Source of the DNA: a virus
IMG/VR virus record: IMGVR_UViG_3300022602_000101
Span: 1 to 60,648 of that record
DNA length: 60,648 bases
Strand: one strand, 5' to 3'
The notes beneath the pieces were generated by a model, which was given only the letters and a program-made list of their open reading frames with translations, was not told the DNA's origin and did not search any database. The stretch's first letter is position 1; the number at the start of each line of letters is the position of its first letter. Position numbers and translations under genes: made by a program. Shown one piece after another: positions 1 through 7,484 of the stretch.

Positions 1-593
1 CCTATACTCCCACCAATGACCCATGTTTCATGTCACATATTAGGCATGACGTAGTCATGTTATAACGCATAGCGTTACGGCATGACACATGCCACATGAT
101 ACACATGACTCATTGACTCAATGACTCATCCCCCCACCACAATATGATGCTTGACACATGTACAGCATCCTGTACAGGTATCTGTGTTCATTAATCATAT
201 TGTACATGGTACCAAGGAATAGTGTGCAGGGAGAACCTGCAACAGAACTAAACCCAACAACTAACATAGCTTGATAAACACCTTGGTAACATGCCTTATT
301 TGGGGCACAGGGATGGCCCTAGAATCAATTATCTGGCACATGGGTATACCATGGTAGCCCCCACCCCCTGCCACACCGCCCCATGCCTGTACTTCGTGTA
401 TCCCATATGATACATATTGTGTACCATTATCGTGTGTATCGTAAAATAGTACATGTGTTTATTTTATTTGTTGTTAATTACGTGTCAGGGTAACAATGGC
501 AAATATAATAAGCAATGTATGCACTGCTAACCATGGTTATGGCGCAGTGTATTGCGTGCTATTGTGGCAAATGTATCACGTGATGATGGAAAA
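1..593. other. Non-coding left end with short repeats
   Basis: No convincing gene of normal size is seen here. The stretch is rich in CATG-containing words. It holds a 6-bp inverted repeat (63-68/72-77), three TGACTCA copies at 8-bp spacing, one TTAGGCATGAC copy (40-50), one CTTGACACATG copy (150-160) and an inverted repeat TGTATC/GATACA (397-402/409-414). A possible rightward promoter (GTGTCA 482-487, 16 bp, TATAAT 504-509) stands in front of a 22-codon ORF at 515-583 that I do not call as a gene. The stretch could be a control or origin region; that is inference. Confidence 0.6.
106..128. repeat. Three TGACTCA repeats, 8-bp period
   Basis: The heptamer TGACTCA occurs at 106-112, 114-120 and 122-128, giving an 8-bp tandem array in non-coding DNA. 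It resembles iterons or a small operator array. No function is shown by the sequence. Confidence 0.7.
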
Positions 594-1040
594 TCACACA
601 GGGGTTGTTACTTTGCGCCAAGCACGCATTTTTTGTATACCATAGACACATGCATCAACCTCGGTAAGTTTGGCACGTGTACCCATGGTGTGCTTCCTGA
701 TACGCTTAATGATACGTGGTAATTTCCAGTCGTTGTTATGCTGCCACATGTGGCGCATTTCATGGGCGACAACGTAAATCAGTTCCTCAAGCCATGTGTA
801 GTGGGTTGATTCAAGGTAGCCCCTGCGTTGTAGACGCACATGAGGCTTGGTGTACGTGAAGGGCTTGGGCACATGGATCACAATGCGTTTATTGTGGTAA
901 TAAGCACCATGATGGTAGCGTTTGGTGGTTTTGAATTTAAACTGCTTGATGTCTTTCAGGTAGACACCTGATGGTTGGCAGTAACGTATGATCTGATGCA
1001 GCAAAGCATCGTTGATAGATGTTGTATTGACTAGTTTCAT
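594..1040 (-). CDS. Putative zinc metallopeptidase (HExxH)
   Basis: This 148-residue protein carries HEMRH at about residues 93-97, a HExxH zinc-peptidase motif in a hydrophobic helix (VVAHEMRHMWQH). Downstream, TEVDA near residue 126 could supply the third zinc ligand, as in SprT-like or other minimal gluzincin folds. The N-terminal half is basic with many His and Tyr. The length suits a single compact catalytic domain, and no signal peptide is seen, so it would act in the cytoplasm. It is transcribed leftward from its own promoter, divergently from the His-rich gene. The substrate is unknown. The metal-site motif is clear; the peptidase role is inferred. Confidence 0.6.
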   Translation of the reverse strand: MKLVNTTSINDALLHQIIRYCQPSGVYLKDIKQFKFKTTKRYHHGAYYHNKRIVIHVPKPFTYTKPHVRLQRRGYLESTHYTWLEELIYVVAHEMRHMWQHNNDWKLPRIIKRIRKHTMGTRAKLTEVDACVYGIQKMRAWRKVTTPV

Positions 1041-1051
1041 AAGAGATAGCC

Positions 1052-1079
1052 ATACTAGACTAAATTATAAGTATGTCAA
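1052..1079 (-). promoter_or_regulatory. Sigma-70-like promoter of the metallopeptidase gene
   Basis: On the minus strand TTGACA (1079-1074) is followed after 16 bp by TAGTAT (1057-1052). Transcription would start about 5 nt before the ATG at 1040, giving almost no leader and no Shine-Dalgarno sequence. The spacer contains TTATAATTTAGT, a word shared with two other intergenic sites. Confidence 0.5.
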
Positions 1080-1088
1080 TAACTATTA

Positions 1089-1099
1089 TTAGGCATGAC
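1089..1099 (+). repeat. TTAGGCATGAC motif copy
   Basis: This 11-mer occurs exactly four times in the window (40-50, 1089-1099, 32862-32872 and, on the minus strand, 55941-55951), always outside genes. Here it lies between two divergent genes. It is possibly an operator or part of a phage-specific promoter. Confidence 0.5.
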
Positions 1100-1114
1100 T
1101 AATAAAAAACCATG

Positions 1115-1144
1115 TTGCCATGTGGCAAATGTCTTGGGTATTAT
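1115..1144 (+). promoter_or_regulatory. Possible promoter of the His-rich gene
   Basis: TTGCCA (1115-1120), an 18-bp spacer and TATTAT (1139-1144) precede the ATG at 1162. The match is moderate; it is listed because it has the TTGC-type -35 seen at other genes here. Confidence 0.3.
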
Positions 1145-1161
1145 TGGCACACGTATCACAT

Positions 1162-1404
1162 ATGAAACATCACGCTCACATGCATCACGCACACCCAGGG
1201 TTCCACGCAGCAGCTGAAGGCATTGCCCACCGTCAAGGCATTCCAATGGCACGTGCATCCGCAATCCTTGCTAGCGCTACCCGTCACGCATCACCTGCAG
1301 CCAAGAAGGCTAACACAGCACTGAAAAATGTGCGCATGGGTAAGATGGACCACACGCACACAGCATCACACAAGCATGCTGATGGTTACGGTTATCATTA
1401 TTGA
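1162..1404 (+). CDS. Small histidine-rich protein
   Basis: An 80-residue protein beginning MKHHAHMHHAHPGFHAAAEG. The N-terminal 12 residues hold six histidines, and the C-terminus again is His-rich (DHTHTASHKHADGYGYHY). The middle is an Ala/Lys-rich helix with a pattern that reads like a basic DNA-binding or structural helix. The frame is open further upstream, but 1162 is the first start that follows the candidate promoter. It may bind metal, or be a small basic capsid or DNA-associated protein. No family was recognised. It converges on the next gene with a 7-bp overlap of the 3' ends. Confidence 0.5.
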   Translation: MKHHAHMHHAHPGFHAAAEGIAHRQGIPMARASAILASATRHASPAAKKANTALKNVRMGKMDHTHTASHKHADGYGYHY

Positions 1405-1754
1405 TAACTAAGAGTACGCAGATACTTTTTATATCTGCTAACACGAGACGCCACGGTGCTTTTAGTAAAGCCCGTGATGCGTGCTATTTCGTCACGTGAG
1501 AGATTCTTCTCCCACAAATCGTGACATAGTTTGAACTCGGCACGTGGCACCCTGACCTTTTGACCAGGCCTCACTTGTGTTACCTTTATTAAGCCTTGTT
1601 CCTTGGCTTTGTTAACTGCGTCCCTAAATTCAGCGTAGTTAATCTTTTTCTTTGTAGCCTCTTCTTCCTTGATGATTTTGCTTGCATGTCGTTCGAGCAA
1701 ATTGAGTGCATTATTGATTGATTCAATATAATGAGCATTGTACATAACGCTCAT
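1398..1754 (-). CDS. HTH DNA-binding protein, putative regulator
   Basis: A 118-residue basic protein. The C-terminal third (about residues 78-114: LWEKNLSRDEIARITGF then TKSTVASRVSRYKKY) has the length and hydrophobic pattern of a helix-turn-helix, like sigma region 4 or a homeodomain-like HTH. The N-terminal part is a Lys/Glu-rich helix that could dimerise. It stands alone on the minus strand between rightward genes, a common place for a phage regulator. The operator-like repeats in the non-coding DNA are candidate targets, which is inference only. Confidence 0.6.
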   Translation of the reverse strand: MSVMYNAHYIESINNALNLLERHASKIIKEEEATKKKINYAEFRDAVNKAKEQGLIKVTQVRPGQKVRVPRAEFKLCHDLWEKNLSRDEIARITGFTKSTVASRVSRYKKYLRTLSYQ

Positions 1755-1817
1755 ACCCTATTTCTTGGTTGGTATCATTTGCAAAACATTAATTGCATCG
1801 ATAACTAAATAATATGC

Positions 1818-1845
1818 TTGACAAGGTTTTTTAATTTTTTAAAAT
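1818..1845 (+). promoter_or_regulatory. Strong sigma-70-like promoter, leaderless geometry
   Basis: TTGACA (1818-1823), 16 bp, TAAAAT (1840-1845), then only six bases before the ATG at 1852. Normal start-site spacing puts transcription at or next to the ATG, so the mRNA should be leaderless or nearly so. It heads the rightward packaging operon. Confidence 0.65.
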
Positions 1846-1851
1846 CGGCAC

Positions 1852-2646
1852 ATGGGTCACATGAAACATGATGCTATAACAATAAATGAAATTGTATCAC
1901 GATTGGGACAAAAGCTGTCATTGGTACAGATAGCAAATGAAGTAAATGTTCCATACAACACTGTGAGACATGTAGCCAAGAAACATGGTTTCAAGCAACG
2001 TGATGTCAGTGTTATCAATAGACCATTTGGTAACTGCTCCATGGATGCATATGATGTGTATGATGATTATGTGAATCATTCAATGAGCATCAATGAAATT
2101 GTAACAAAATCACAATCATCCAAAAAAACCATAAGCAGGATACTTAAAGAATTTGGTATTGATCCAAAAACAAATCGTGTCGGCAGAAAGTACAAAGCAG
2201 TTCGCAGCTATGTTGAAAGACGTGTACAATTAAAAAAGCCATCAGTAATTAAAAACAAGAAACTCAAGAAATGGCGTGAGACACATGGTAGGTTACTAAT
2301 ACCAGTGTATGAAGACATACAAAAAGGCTTAACAATTATCGATGCATGTAAAAAGCATAATGTTACCAAGGTGTATGCACGTTACCACTTCCAACGTTTG
2401 CAAGATAAGTATGCTGAGTACTTGGATTTTGGTCAACCAATGACGCTCAAGTTAACAGTATCACGTGAAAGATTAAAACAATTTGAATGGGTAGCAAAAC
2501 AATCACATAATAATGTGCTTGACTGGGCTTTACAAACTTTAAAAGCTGTCTGTGACAGCAAAGATTACTACAATGGACGAAATAAAGACAACAGAACCGA
2601 TACAGACTCCAACGGAGATGGTCAAGAATCAGAAGCGACCAGCTGA
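1852..2646 (+). CDS. Multi-HTH DNA-binding protein upstream of terminase
   Basis: 264 residues with at least two, probably three, helix-turn-helix segments: LSLVQIANEVNVPYNTVRHV (residues 18-37), MSINEIVTKSQSSKKTISRI (about 78-97) and LTIIDACKKHNVTKVYARYH (about 160-179), separated by very basic linkers. The C-terminal tail is hydrophilic (Asp/Asn/Gly). Its place in front of the next HTH protein and the large terminase suggests a packaging-recognition (small-terminase-like) or regulatory role. The start at 1852 (alternative 1861) sits immediately behind a strong promoter. It overlaps the next gene by 74 bp in another frame. Confidence 0.6.
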   Translation: MGHMKHDAITINEIVSRLGQKLSLVQIANEVNVPYNTVRHVAKKHGFKQRDVSVINRPFGNCSMDAYDVYDDYVNHSMSINEIVTKSQSSKKTISRILKEFGIDPKTNRVGRKYKAVRSYVERRVQLKKPSVIKNKKLKKWRETHGRLLIPVYEDIQKGLTIIDACKKHNVTKVYARYHFQRLQDKYAEYLDFGQPMTLKLTVSRERLKQFEWVAKQSHNNVLDWALQTLKAVCDSKDYYNGRNKDNRTDTDSNGDGQESEATS

Positions 2647-3280
2647 GTCACGTCAGGATCTGTACAGCCGTGCATTTGGTATCTTTATGAATGACCCAAG
2701 GAAACCAAGCCTTGTAGATGTTGCACGTGAATTACACATACAACCAACACATTTGGTAAAACATGCACAAGAAAATAGTTGGGAACAGTTACGTCTCAAT
2801 AGTAGCAACTTGTTAACTACTGCACAAAATGAACGCAGGCTTAACAAAGTTAAAATACTTGATGAACGTATCATTAATACTGTTGATACAGTTACACAGC
2901 ATCTAAGTAATCAATACATAAGCCTCGCACAAAAGATTAGTTTGCTACCAGAAGACCCTGATGATGTGCCAGATGATGAATTAGACAAAGATGATCATGG
3001 AAATGTCAAAAATAAACCAAAGCGTGACAAACTTTTGGAGAAAAAACTGTTTTTAATGAATGAAGTCAGCAAAGGTTTCATGCAAATGGCCAAAGATGTT
3101 AACAGTATTGGCTTATTGACACCTGCTAAGATGCTAAATGCTGAATCAACAGCAGAGAATTTGAGTCAATTGACCAAATTAAACATAATGATCAGCACAA
3201 TACAAAACAAGAAGACAGAAAAAGACGTCACTAACGTAATAGAAATTAATACTGATAAGAAAGGTACAGATGGAGAATGA
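2573..3280 (+). CDS. Probable terminase small subunit
   Basis: 235 residues from ATG 2573; a GTG 21 bases earlier is also in frame. An N-terminal HTH-like segment (PSLVDVARELHIQPTHLVKH, about residues 45-64) is followed by a long, mostly helical, charged region suited to oligomerisation and an acidic stretch (PEDPDDVPDDELDKDDHGN). This order (HTH, then helical oligomer core) and the position two genes ahead of the large terminase fit a small terminase that recognises DNA and loads the motor. The preceding HTH protein is the alternative candidate. It overlaps the next gene by 11 bp. Confidence 0.5.
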   Translation: MDEIKTTEPIQTPTEMVKNQKRPAESRQDLYSRAFGIFMNDPRKPSLVDVARELHIQPTHLVKHAQENSWEQLRLNSSNLLTTAQNERRLNKVKILDERIINTVDTVTQHLSNQYISLAQKISLLPEDPDDVPDDELDKDDHGNVKNKPKRDKLLEKKLFLMNEVSKGFMQMAKDVNSIGLLTPAKMLNAESTAENLSQLTKLNIMISTIQNKKTEKDVTNVIEINTDKKGTDGE

Positions 3281-3509
3281 AAAACATGTGGAAAAGCCTA
3301 AAAAATTATCTAGGCAGCGTATTTGGCAAAACAAACGCCTTGCTGAGGGCAAATGCGTTAGGTGTGGAGCTGCTAGAAACCTATATGCGCAAAGGTGCGA
3401 TGCTTGTCAGGCGATTGAAACGCAAAGGGCGAGGGAAAAAATTGGCTTTAAGGAATGGAAAGCAGGCAGCAGAGGACGCAAGCCCAACATTCATAAGGTT
3501 ACAGAATGA
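3270..3509 (+). CDS. Small zinc-finger protein (CxxC-CxxC)
   Basis: 79 residues, strongly basic, with two CxxC knuckles (CVRC near residue 29 and CDAC near 43), a treble-clef or zinc-ribbon pattern. It overlaps the small terminase at its start and the large terminase by ATGA at its end, so it is co-translated with the packaging genes. The reading frame is preferred over the longer overlapping frame at 3277-3642 because it keeps the ATGA overlaps and the cysteine motif. Its function is unknown; a DNA-binding helper is possible. Confidence 0.55.
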   Translation: MENEKHVEKPKKLSRQRIWQNKRLAEGKCVRCGAARNLYAQRCDACQAIETQRAREKIGFKEWKAGSRGRKPNIHKVTE

Positions 3510-5494
3510 CAAAGGAAGAAAAACTACACTTAAGTTCAATAAACGAGATCTTGGAGCGTGCGAAAGACCCACACAACTCAAACCGTTTCAAGGATTTGAC
3601 AGACGCAGTGGCTCTAATACTAGAGGACCAAAGCTTCGTTGAGTTATTGCAGAAAAGTGAAAAACAAATACAGATCACTACAGAAAAAGATCTGTACAGT
3701 GTAGCATTTGCGTACCTACAAATGTTTTTAATGAGACGTGATTATGAATCAGCTGCTACATTGCTATGGGGACCTGAAACATTTACGTCAGAACCACGAT
3801 CAGTACAAATGGTGTGGCATGGTATCAAGAATCACCATCTTGTTAACATACTTGGAGCAGCATCCATGGGTAAAACTTACTCTGCTTCTGCTTGGATGTT
3901 GTTAGATTGGATACTGGATCCTGATTGGACACTGGTGCGTGTGATGTCGACCAAGGAGGAGCACGTTAAGAAAAACTTGTTTGGTGATATGCAGCGTATG
4001 TATCAGAATGCCGTGATACCGTTGCCAGGAAAAGCCGACAGTGAGTCCATTGCCACAGAAAACGGTAAACGTGGTGGTATGGGTATCTTCATTCTTACCA
4101 TCGCCCGTGGTGATCAAGCACGTGGTGCCATCAAGGGTGCCAAGATTAAACCACGTCCTAAGCATCCACTCTTTGGTTCATCATCACGTTCACGTTTGCT
4201 TATCGATGAAGCACAAGAAGTCCCCACCAATGCATTTGAGGAAATACCCAATTTGTATTCCTCAATGGAAGAAGGTGACATTGAGCATACCAAGATTGTA
4301 ATGGCAGCTAATCCCAAAGATGTGTTTAGTGAATACGGTAAGAACTGTGTTCCTGAACAAGGTTGGGATGACATACAAACCATGATGTCCGACCAAGATA
4401 CATGGGAAGGCAATACTGGTTGGCATTGTGTTCGTTTGAATGCAATGAAGTCAGAAAACGTGATCCACAAAGCTGATATTCACAAACGTTTCTTTACCCA
4501 CAATGGGTACAAAATGAAACTCAAGCAATACAGTGGTGATCCTGATCATCCAATGATGTGGTCAGAAGTGTATGGCATGTTTCCACCAAGAGGCAACAAA
4601 ACCGCCATCATACAAAAGCATTGGGTTGATCGTGCATATGGTGAATGGATCTTTGATGGTGGTAGTGTTACCATTGCTTCTGTAGATCCTGCATTCACTG
4701 GTGACTTACCAACTATGGCAACAGGTCGTGTAGGTCATGCTGTAGCATATCGCACATATAATGATGAAGTAATCAAATTAGACACACCAGCAATGCGTGT
4801 GCAAATTGATGCAGTGGGTGTATTGCCTCGTGGTGATACACAGGAACTAGCTGATTCAATTATGGATCGATTAAAAGACCTTGGTGTTATGCCAAGCAAC
4901 TTTGCAATTGATCGCACTGGTATTGGTCAAGGTGTGCATGATGCTATACGTAGACAATGGTTAACAAAGATACAAAATGTAGTTAATCCACGTGGTACAG
5001 CTGATCCAGTTTCAATTATGGGTATCAACTATGCTGAAAAAGCTACTGATGTACTCATATGCGAAGAAGACACAAAAGCTCCTTTTCAACTATATGATGG
5101 CATCAGGTCAGAAATATGGTATGCTACAGGCAGATTCTTTGAGTATGAATACCTTAAAGTCGGCAAAGGAGTTGATCAGGATACTTTACAAGAACTGGTT
5201 GATAGACGTGGTGGTTCTCCTGCTGGCAAAGGCAAGTTACTTCAAGTGGAAAGTAAGGATGTGTATAAGGCACGAGGAAACAAGTCGCCAGATAGAGCTG
5301 ACGCATTTACCATGCTTGTACAATGCGCACGTATCTCAATGGCCATCAAGCCACAATCACCAGACACACAACCATTAGAAGAAGAGGGATCAATAACTGA
5401 TTATGCGGATAGCTTTAGCGTAAAGTTTGGCACACCAATCAATTTGGGATTTAACAATGAGTTGCCTCAAGGTCTCAATATCAATAAAGATTAA
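3506..5494 (+). CDS. terL: Terminase large subunit (packaging ATPase-nuclease)
   Basis: 662 residues. The ATPase domain has a Walker A loop GAASMGKT at about residues 116-123 and Walker B RLLIDEAQEV at about 230-239. The RNase H-like nuclease follows, with ASVDPAF near residue 390, FAIDRTG near 466 and PDRADAF near 595 as the expected acidic metal ligands. Such proteins cut concatemeric DNA and pump it through the portal. The length is at the upper end for the family, with an N-terminal extension of about 100 residues and an acidic tail. The ATG overlaps the preceding stop (ATGA), and the portal gene lies six small genes downstream. Confidence 0.93.
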   Translation: MTKEEKLHLSSINEILERAKDPHNSNRFKDLTDAVALILEDQSFVELLQKSEKQIQITTEKDLYSVAFAYLQMFLMRRDYESAATLLWGPETFTSEPRSVQMVWHGIKNHHLVNILGAASMGKTYSASAWMLLDWILDPDWTLVRVMSTKEEHVKKNLFGDMQRMYQNAVIPLPGKADSESIATENGKRGGMGIFILTIARGDQARGAIKGAKIKPRPKHPLFGSSSRSRLLIDEAQEVPTNAFEEIPNLYSSMEEGDIEHTKIVMAANPKDVFSEYGKNCVPEQGWDDIQTMMSDQDTWEGNTGWHCVRLNAMKSENVIHKADIHKRFFTHNGYKMKLKQYSGDPDHPMMWSEVYGMFPPRGNKTAIIQKHWVDRAYGEWIFDGGSVTIASVDPAFTGDLPTMATGRVGHAVAYRTYNDEVIKLDTPAMRVQIDAVGVLPRGDTQELADSIMDRLKDLGVMPSNFAIDRTGIGQGVHDAIRRQWLTKIQNVVNPRGTADPVSIMGINYAEKATDVLICEEDTKAPFQLYDGIRSEIWYATGRFFEYEYLKVGKGVDQDTLQELVDRRGGSPAGKGKLLQVESKDVYKARGNKSPDRADAFTMLVQCARISMAIKPQSPDTQPLEEEGSITDYADSFSVKFGTPINLGFNNELPQGLNINKD

Positions 5495-5496
5495 TC

Positions 5497-6090
5497 ATGA
5501 AAGCTAATGCAGGAGTAATTCCACCAAATGGGTATCATTATGTTGTTAATGATCTAGTTACATTACGTGCTGGTACCTTTGAATTACTTGTAAAAGCTAT
5601 TGGTGATTGGCGCACACAAAATGGCATACCAGTGGGTGATCCTGAGCGTGATCTTGATAACTTTATATGTTCAAAATGGCCAACCTATTGCCAAACTGAA
5701 CCACGTGAACAAGCAGCCATGACAAAAAACCAAAACATGTATAAGCATGTTAATGCATGGGGTGCAATAATGCTACGTAACATGCCAGCTGGTGGTTATG
5801 AGCTTGTTGATCAAAAAACAGCTGAAGATAGGGTTAAGACATGTATAACATGCCCATTTAACAAAGCATGGCGCAAAGATTGCGTACCATGTATGAAATC
5901 AACCGATGCCGTATTGGTCAGGATAAGGCAGTTGCGTAAAATTACGCTTGACGATGATGTTATGGGTTGTGTTATAAATGGGTTTGACATTAAGACAGCG
6001 GTTCATTTGCCAGATTCAGCTTTTCAAATGACTGCTGAAACAAAAGCAATGTTACCCCAGAACTGTTGGCTTAATAATTTAACCACATAA
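5497..6090 (+). CDS. Hypothetical protein with cysteine cluster
   Basis: 197 residues, not recognised. The C-terminal half has a zinc-type cluster CITCPFNKAWRKDCVPC (about residues 114-130). The N-terminal part contains two more cysteines (SKWPTYC). It starts two bases after the large-terminase stop, without a Shine-Dalgarno sequence. Similar cysteine patterns sit in two small neighbours (3270-3509, 7224-7463), so this block seems to carry several small zinc-binding proteins. Confidence 0.6.
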   Translation: MKANAGVIPPNGYHYVVNDLVTLRAGTFELLVKAIGDWRTQNGIPVGDPERDLDNFICSKWPTYCQTEPREQAAMTKNQNMYKHVNAWGAIMLRNMPAGGYELVDQKTAEDRVKTCITCPFNKAWRKDCVPCMKSTDAVLVRIRQLRKITLDDDVMGCVINGFDIKTAVHLPDSAFQMTAETKAMLPQNCWLNNLTT

Positions 6091-6094
6091 TACC

Positions 6095-6337
6095 ATGTCA
6101 CCATTCCGCTCCAAAGCTCAAGCTCGTTATTTATTTTCACAGGAACCAAATGTTGCAAAAGAATTTGCAAGCAAGACACCAAGTGTCAAAAAACTTCCTG
6201 AACGTGTTGGTCCAAAAGATCCATCCAAAAACAAACCAGTAACAGCAGCTTTTAAAAAAGGCAAAAAAAGTAACATTGCTTCTACTACACCAACATCACA
6301 GGCATTATCAAGCTACGATGCAAATCCCCAATCCTAA
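6095..6337 (+). CDS. Small basic phage protein (SKAQxRYLF type)
   Basis: 80 residues, very basic. The opening SPFRSKAQARYLFSQEPNVA resembles a widespread small phage protein that starts with a SKAQxRFLF motif and is usually found among head-morphogenesis genes. The rest is Lys/Pro-rich and probably disordered. Its role is unknown. It overlaps the next gene by 20 bp. Confidence 0.55.
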   Translation: MSPFRSKAQARYLFSQEPNVAKEFASKTPSVKKLPERVGPKDPSKNKPVTAAFKKGKKSNIASTTPTSQALSSYDANPQS

Positions 6338-6593
6338 ACCATTAGGTATGACCAAGGACTCTTGGTCACGTGAAGGGCAAAAATGCAAAAACAGTGAACG
6401 GTTTCTTGAAAACTATGATGCCGTATTTGCTAATCGCAAACGTGAGCATGGTCACGTAAAGTATGTCTATAAAGATGGTAAACGTTATGTGCTACCAAAT
6501 CCATCAACACATGGAAAAGAGGCACAAAAAGCATGGGATAAGTTTAACAAAGAAACTGGTGGTTTGAATTATAAAATTGAATCAATTGTATGA
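6318..6593 (+). CDS. Hypothetical basic protein
   Basis: 91 residues from ATG 6318; the frame opens upstream at 6276, but that would increase the overlap. MTKDSWSREG near residue 11 and ERFLENYDAVFANRKRE are readable segments. The YDAVF segment recalls the NYDAIF element of the protein at 55514. It ends with an ATGA overlap into the next gene. No family was recognised. Confidence 0.5.
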   Translation: MQIPNPKPLGMTKDSWSREGQKCKNSERFLENYDAVFANRKREHGHVKYVYKDGKRYVLPNPSTHGKEAQKAWDKFNKETGGLNYKIESIV

Positions 6594-6901
6594 GTACAAA
6601 AGAAAAAGCAAAGCCAGCACAGATACTATGTGCACCAGTATTAACATTTACACAGTCTGATGCTAACATAGTTGCTAACAAATGCCCATGCACACTAGTA
6701 GACGGCAAAAACAATGTATTGTTTGTAATGCCAATATTGGAAAAAGAAGGTATTGAGAAACGTGAAGGTAAACTAATTGTTGTTCATCACACAAAAGACA
6801 ATGTAACTGGTGAGGAAAAGGTTGAAAGTGAATGGTCAGTACCAGTTCCAATAACACAAACCATTAACAAAAATATCTTTCAAGTAGATATCAAATTATG
6901 A
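6590..6901 (+). CDS. Hypothetical protein, beta-rich
   Basis: 103 residues of mixed beta-type sequence with a regular alternation of hydrophobic residues (NVLFVMPIL, KLIVVHH). No motif was recognised. ATGA overlaps with both neighbours show that it belongs to the packaging-head operon. A small virion or connector component is possible but unproven. Confidence 0.5.
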   Translation: MSTKEKAKPAQILCAPVLTFTQSDANIVANKCPCTLVDGKNNVLFVMPILEKEGIEKREGKLIVVHHTKDNVTGEEKVESEWSVPVPITQTINKNIFQVDIKL

Positions 6902-7227
6902 TTCCAAAACGAGCAGGTTCACCGCCATCACCATTAAATGATGTGCCCACGTTGCCACCAATACCTGAACCACCAACAGATACAAATAATGTAAGTTATG
7001 CCATGCAACCTGCCAATGAGTCAGTTGCACCTGCCCTATTAACAAATGGTCCAGCAATCATACTAAACTCATTAAGCAAATTTCTTAAGGTTACTAAAAA
7101 TCATCAAGTACCCAAAGATACTTTTGATTCACTTGTTAACAAAGGGCTTATTGTTACTTATGGTGATTATGCAGTAGTTAGTGGCAAAGGTTTGATATAT
7201 CTTGTTGATTTTAACATGGTTGCATGA
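6898..7227 (+). CDS. Hypothetical proline-rich protein
   Basis: 109 residues. The first 45 are Pro/Ser-rich (PPSPLNDVPTLPPIPEPP) and probably disordered. The second half looks folded and winged-helix-like (ILNSLSKFLKV ... ALVNKG-type helix, then GLIVTYGDYAVVSGKGLIYL). ATGA overlaps couple it to both neighbours. Confidence 0.5.
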   Translation: MIPKRAGSPPSPLNDVPTLPPIPEPPTDTNNVSYAMQPANESVAPALLTNGPAIILNSLSKFLKVTKNHQVPKDTFDSLVNKGLIVTYGDYAVVSGKGLIYLVDFNMVA

Positions 7228-7463
7228 TTATCAAATGGAATACACCTGTGCTATTTGCTAAAGCATTATGGCGTTCATTAAAAGCATTCTTCAAAAAGGA
7301 AGATGTATTTGTTAGCTCACAAGAAGCCGACAGAAGACTGAGTCGTTGTTATACATGTGATTATCATAATGATGGGCAATGCAATCAGTGCACCTGCTAC
7401 ATTCACATAAAAGCACTTTTAAGGACAGAAAACTGTCCAATAGGACGTTGGCCTAAAGTCTAA
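7224..7463 (+). CDS. Small cysteine-rich zinc-binding protein
   Basis: 79 residues. The C-terminal 40 residues hold CYTC, CNQC and CTC, then CPIGRW near the end, a compact metal-binding pattern met in short phage proteins next to portal genes. The N-terminus is a short amphipathic basic helix (ALWRSLKAFFKKED). Its function is not known. It ends 21 bases before the portal ATG, and the portal promoter candidate begins inside its last codons. Confidence 0.55.
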   Translation: MIIKWNTPVLFAKALWRSLKAFFKKEDVFVSSQEADRRLSRCYTCDYHNDGQCNQCTCYIHIKALLRTENCPIGRWPKV

Positions 7464-7477
7464 CTCTTTGATATATT
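7448..7477 (+). promoter_or_regulatory. Possible portal-gene promoter, leaderless geometry
   Basis: TTGGCC (7448-7453), 18 bp, TATATT (7472-7477), then seven bases to the ATG at 7485. The hexamers are weaker than at 1818, but the distance to the ATG repeats the pattern seen at other genes. Confidence 0.35.
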
Positions 7478-7484
7478 ACATTAT

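Noticed and set aside
1076-1264. Minus-strand frame opposite the His-rich gene
   Set aside because: No promoter or family signal; shadow of the plus-strand gene.
3277-3642. Alternative frame over the zinc-finger and terminase start
   Set aside because: The other frame has the cysteine motif and ATGA junctions.
4114-4470. Antisense frame inside the large terminase gene
   Set aside because: The terminase frame carries all conserved motifs; the antisense frame has none.
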